NCBI GenBank assembly: GCA_002361485.1
Contig: DESZ01000025.1
Coordinates: 1 to 64,000, forward strand
Origin: Cyanobacteria bacterium UBA3301
GTDB lineage: Bacteria; Cyanobacteriota; Vampirovibrionia; Gastranaerophilales; Gastranaerophilaceae
Direction: 5' to 3'
DNA: 64,000 bases
The position numbers and the translations under genes are program-made. The notes under the pieces were generated by a model that had not been told where the DNA came from, made no database searches, and saw nothing but the letters and a program-made list of their open reading frames with translations. Of this stretch, positions 62,077 to 64,000 are shown one piece after another. How positions within the stretch are numbered: the first letter of the stretch is position 1; each line of letters begins with the position of its first letter.

Positions 62077-63021
62077 ATGAAAAGATTTTATGAAACAAAT
62101 ACAATAACATATAATTTAATGTCGTTCAGCGCATTTAAGGCTATAATCATTTTTACTGCTTGTTTGGAAGGCCCTAAATCTTATGAAGAACTTCAGTATA
62201 TTTTGGAGTCTCATCCGTATATTCAAGATTCTGTATCTATTGATACTATAAGAATTTATTTGAATTCTTTAAAAAAAATGGGATGCTGCGTAAACAGAAC
62301 AACAGAACATAAAATTGCTAAATATTATATAGAAAAACATCCGTTTGAATTAAGAATAAATGATTCTCAGGTAAAAAGCATTATAAAAATTTTTAAAGCG
62401 ATATCAAAATCAATTGATTTTGAAGATTTTATTGCATTAACAAGTTTGTTTGAAAAGTTTTCAGTGTATGTAATAAATGAAGATTTGCGGGAAGAATTAT
62501 TAAATATTTCTCCTTTGAAGAATATTAATAACGATTTGATAAATGATTTAAGAAAATATGTAAATAATAAAAATGAGATAACAGTCTCTTATAATTCAAA
62601 AAATTCAGGGTTGGAAGATATAGTAATCCTCACCGATAAACTCTATATAGAAAACGGTAAATTGTATTTATCAGGTTTAAATTCAAAATATAAAACATAT
62701 ACAAAATTTCCGGCGGAAAAAATTATGGAAATAAAAAGTGTAAATATAAATAAACCGGAATTATCTCTGCCTGAGCTTACTGTTTTGTATGAGTATGAAA
62801 AGCAGGATGATGCACAAATTGAATTATTGCCAAACGAAAGAATAGTAAAAGAAACCAAATATAAATATTTAATAGAAATAGTTTCAAAAAATAAGTTTGA
62901 TATTATTCAAAGAATATTGTTTCATAATAACAAATGTAAGGTTATTTCTCCTGATGATTTTCAACGGGAAATTATTAATTGTTTAAAGCAGATGAAAGAA
63001 GGTTATTTTGGCAAACAGTAA
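62077..63021 (+). CDS. WYL-domain transcriptional regulator
   Basis: The 314-residue protein has an N-terminal winged-helix region (KAIIIFTACLEGPKSYEELQ, SIDTIRIYLNSLKKMG), a WYL-type ligand-binding SH3-like domain (about 175-240: ITVSYNSKNSGLEDIVILTD, YIENGKLYLSGLNSKYKTY) and a C-terminal WCX-like domain. The WYL tripeptide is degenerate (LYL). It is followed by a second similar protein overlapping by 14 nt. It likely binds DNA; ligand and targets are unknown. Confidence 0.7.
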   Translation: MKRFYETNTITYNLMSFSAFKAIIIFTACLEGPKSYEELQYILESHPYIQDSVSIDTIRIYLNSLKKMGCCVNRTTEHKIAKYYIEKHPFELRINDSQVKSIIKIFKAISKSIDFEDFIALTSLFEKFSVYVINEDLREELLNISPLKNINNDLINDLRKYVNNKNEITVSYNSKNSGLEDIVILTDKLYIENGKLYLSGLNSKYKTYTKFPAEKIMEIKSVNINKPELSLPELTVLYEYEKQDDAQIELLPNERIVKETKYKYLIEIVSKNKFDIIQRILFHNNKCKVISPDDFQREIINCLKQMKEGYFGKQ

Positions 63022-63937
63022 TGAAAAATTGAATAACGGTTGTCTGAAAATCTTCAAATTTCTTGATTTGTTATATGAAGATATAGCTTATTATGAAGAT
63101 GTAATAAATATTTTTAAAGATGAGGTAAATGAACAATCAGAGAATAATCTTCAGGTAGTTTTGAATAAGCATATTAATACTTTAAAAGTTTTTGGTATAA
63201 AAATTGTGAAGCAAAACGGCAAATATATTCTTGAATCCGGTTTGTTTACTATGGGTTTATCAAAATCTGATTTGAAATCAATAAGTATTTTGTCTAAAGC
63301 AATTGAAAATTTTCCTGACGAGAAGTGTAAAAAAAATATAAATGATTTGATAGAAGCAATCAAATTGCGCATAAATAATGATGATAAAAATATGCTGACA
63401 AATTTAGCTGACGATTATAATTTTCCGTTTTATTATCAGGATATTAAAACACAGATAGAAACTTGTAAAAAAATATGTGAAAACGGTTTTTTAACAGAAA
63501 TTACATATAAAAAGAATAAAAAAATTATCAAAATTAAATGTAAGCCGCAGGAACTTGTATATGATACTAAAACAGTTTATATATTGGTTCATGACACAAA
63601 GAAATATGTACAGCAAAAAATACCTCTGCCAAATATATTGAATATAGTGGAAAATCATTCGCGCGGGGTGGACAAAACAATAAGTATGACTGTGGTTTTC
63701 CGACTAAAAGGCAAATTGGCAAAAATATACAGAATGCGTCCGCATGAATATTTGCGCAACAAGGAATCTGACGGCAGTATTGTTATCGTAAATAAAGATG
63801 AGCCGTTCGATGAATTGATAGCCAGATTAATGAGGTATATGGATTTGTGTGAAATAATTTCACCGCAATTTATGCGTGATAAAATGATAGAAACAATCAA
63901 TGAAACATTGAAAAAATATAAAGAGGGGAAAAAATGA
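63008..63937 (+). CDS. Second WYL-domain regulator of the pair
   Basis: The 309-residue protein has the same plan: a helical N-terminus (IFKFLDLLYEDIAYYEDVIN, LQVVLNKHINTLKVFG), a WYL-like domain (EITYKKNKKIIKIKCKPQEL, VYDTKTVYILVHDTKKYVQQ) and a C-terminal WCX-like part (MTVVFRLKGKLAKIYRMRPH). It starts at TTG 63008 with AAGAAGG upstream, inside the end of the first gene. The PafB/PafC-like paired arrangement suggests they act as a heterodimer. Confidence 0.7.
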   Translation: MANSNEKLNNGCLKIFKFLDLLYEDIAYYEDVINIFKDEVNEQSENNLQVVLNKHINTLKVFGIKIVKQNGKYILESGLFTMGLSKSDLKSISILSKAIENFPDEKCKKNINDLIEAIKLRINNDDKNMLTNLADDYNFPFYYQDIKTQIETCKKICENGFLTEITYKKNKKIIKIKCKPQELVYDTKTVYILVHDTKKYVQQKIPLPNILNIVENHSRGVDKTISMTVVFRLKGKLAKIYRMRPHEYLRNKESDGSIVIVNKDEPFDELIARLMRYMDLCEIISPQFMRDKMIETINETLKKYKEGKK

Positions 63938-64000
63938 AAAAAAGAATAATATTATTAATTGCATTTTTAATTGGCGCAACGGCAGCACTTGCTGCGACAT
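63934..64000 (+). CDS. Exported protein, 5' end only
   Basis: ATG 63934 overlaps the WYL stop (ATGA) with GAGGGG upstream, and encodes MKKRIILLIAFLIGATAALA, a signal peptide ending near ALA-AT, before the window ends. Nothing can be said of its function, except that the WYL pair is co-transcribed with it. Confidence 0.7.
   Translation, partial: MKKRIILLIAFLIGATAALAAT

Overview
The window is strongly AT-rich and comes from an anaerobic bacterium with a Gram-negative envelope. It has a two-partner-secretion Omp85 transporter, a tripartite RND efflux system with an outer-membrane channel, lipoprotein processing, and two [FeFe]-hydrogenase-type proteins. An LktA-type giant filamentous adhesin, many small orphan proteins and very low GC fit a gut-type non-photosynthetic cyanobacterial relative (Gastranaerophilales / Vampirovibrionia, 'Melainabacteria'). 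That assignment is an inference; there is no rRNA here to settle it.

Layout. 0-7 kb: TPR/glycosyltransferase protein, double-GNAT-like protein, cysS, a small orphan, an MpaA-like peptidase, ftsY, a YkgJ-type protein, then an AT-rich gap with a cluster of DnaA-box-like 9-mers. 7-12 kb: mfd followed by a parvulin lipoprotein. 11.9-32.9 kb: a divergent two-partner-secretion locus, made of an outer-membrane transporter (TpsB) and a single 18.9-kb gene for a 6,293-residue LktA-like exoprotein (TpsA). Its extreme C-terminus carries an apparently intact PilZ (c-di-GMP-binding) domain. 33-42 kb: an efflux operon (OMF-RND-MFP), a truncated acyltransferase and a convergent two-component system. 42.1-42.7 kb: a tRNA-Ser gene flanked by duplicated tRNA-3'-end repeats. 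42.8-47.8 kb: DUF151 nuclease, small orphans, a DUF1858 protein, tmk and map. 47.9-52.9 kb: a hydrogenase / hydrogen-sensing cluster (a [FeFe] hydrogenase, two thioredoxin-like [2Fe-2S] proteins, a SpoIIE-type phosphatase and a sensory HydS-like protein). 53-64 kb: gyrB, an orphan, a second two-component system, a four-gene operon containing lspA and an RluD-type pseudouridine synthase, a pyrimidine-rich non-coding block, and a tandem pair of WYL regulators followed by the start of an exported protein.

How the genes work together. The efflux operon and the nearby response-regulator gene share CTAAC direct repeats with an 11-nt period at their -35 regions, which suggests one regulon. The hydrogenase cluster pairs a probable catalytic enzyme with a sensor lacking the proton-transfer cysteine and with a phosphatase, i.e. 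a likely H2-sensing output. The PilZ domain at the end of the secreted giant protein suggests that second-messenger signalling could gate its export or retention; I regard this as the most unusual system in the window. Several genes (GNAT-like, ftsY, mfd, the giant exoprotein, the 42090 response regulator, the NTF2-like protein) have a -10 hexamer only 6-8 nt before the start codon and no Shine-Dalgarno, so leaderless mRNAs look common.
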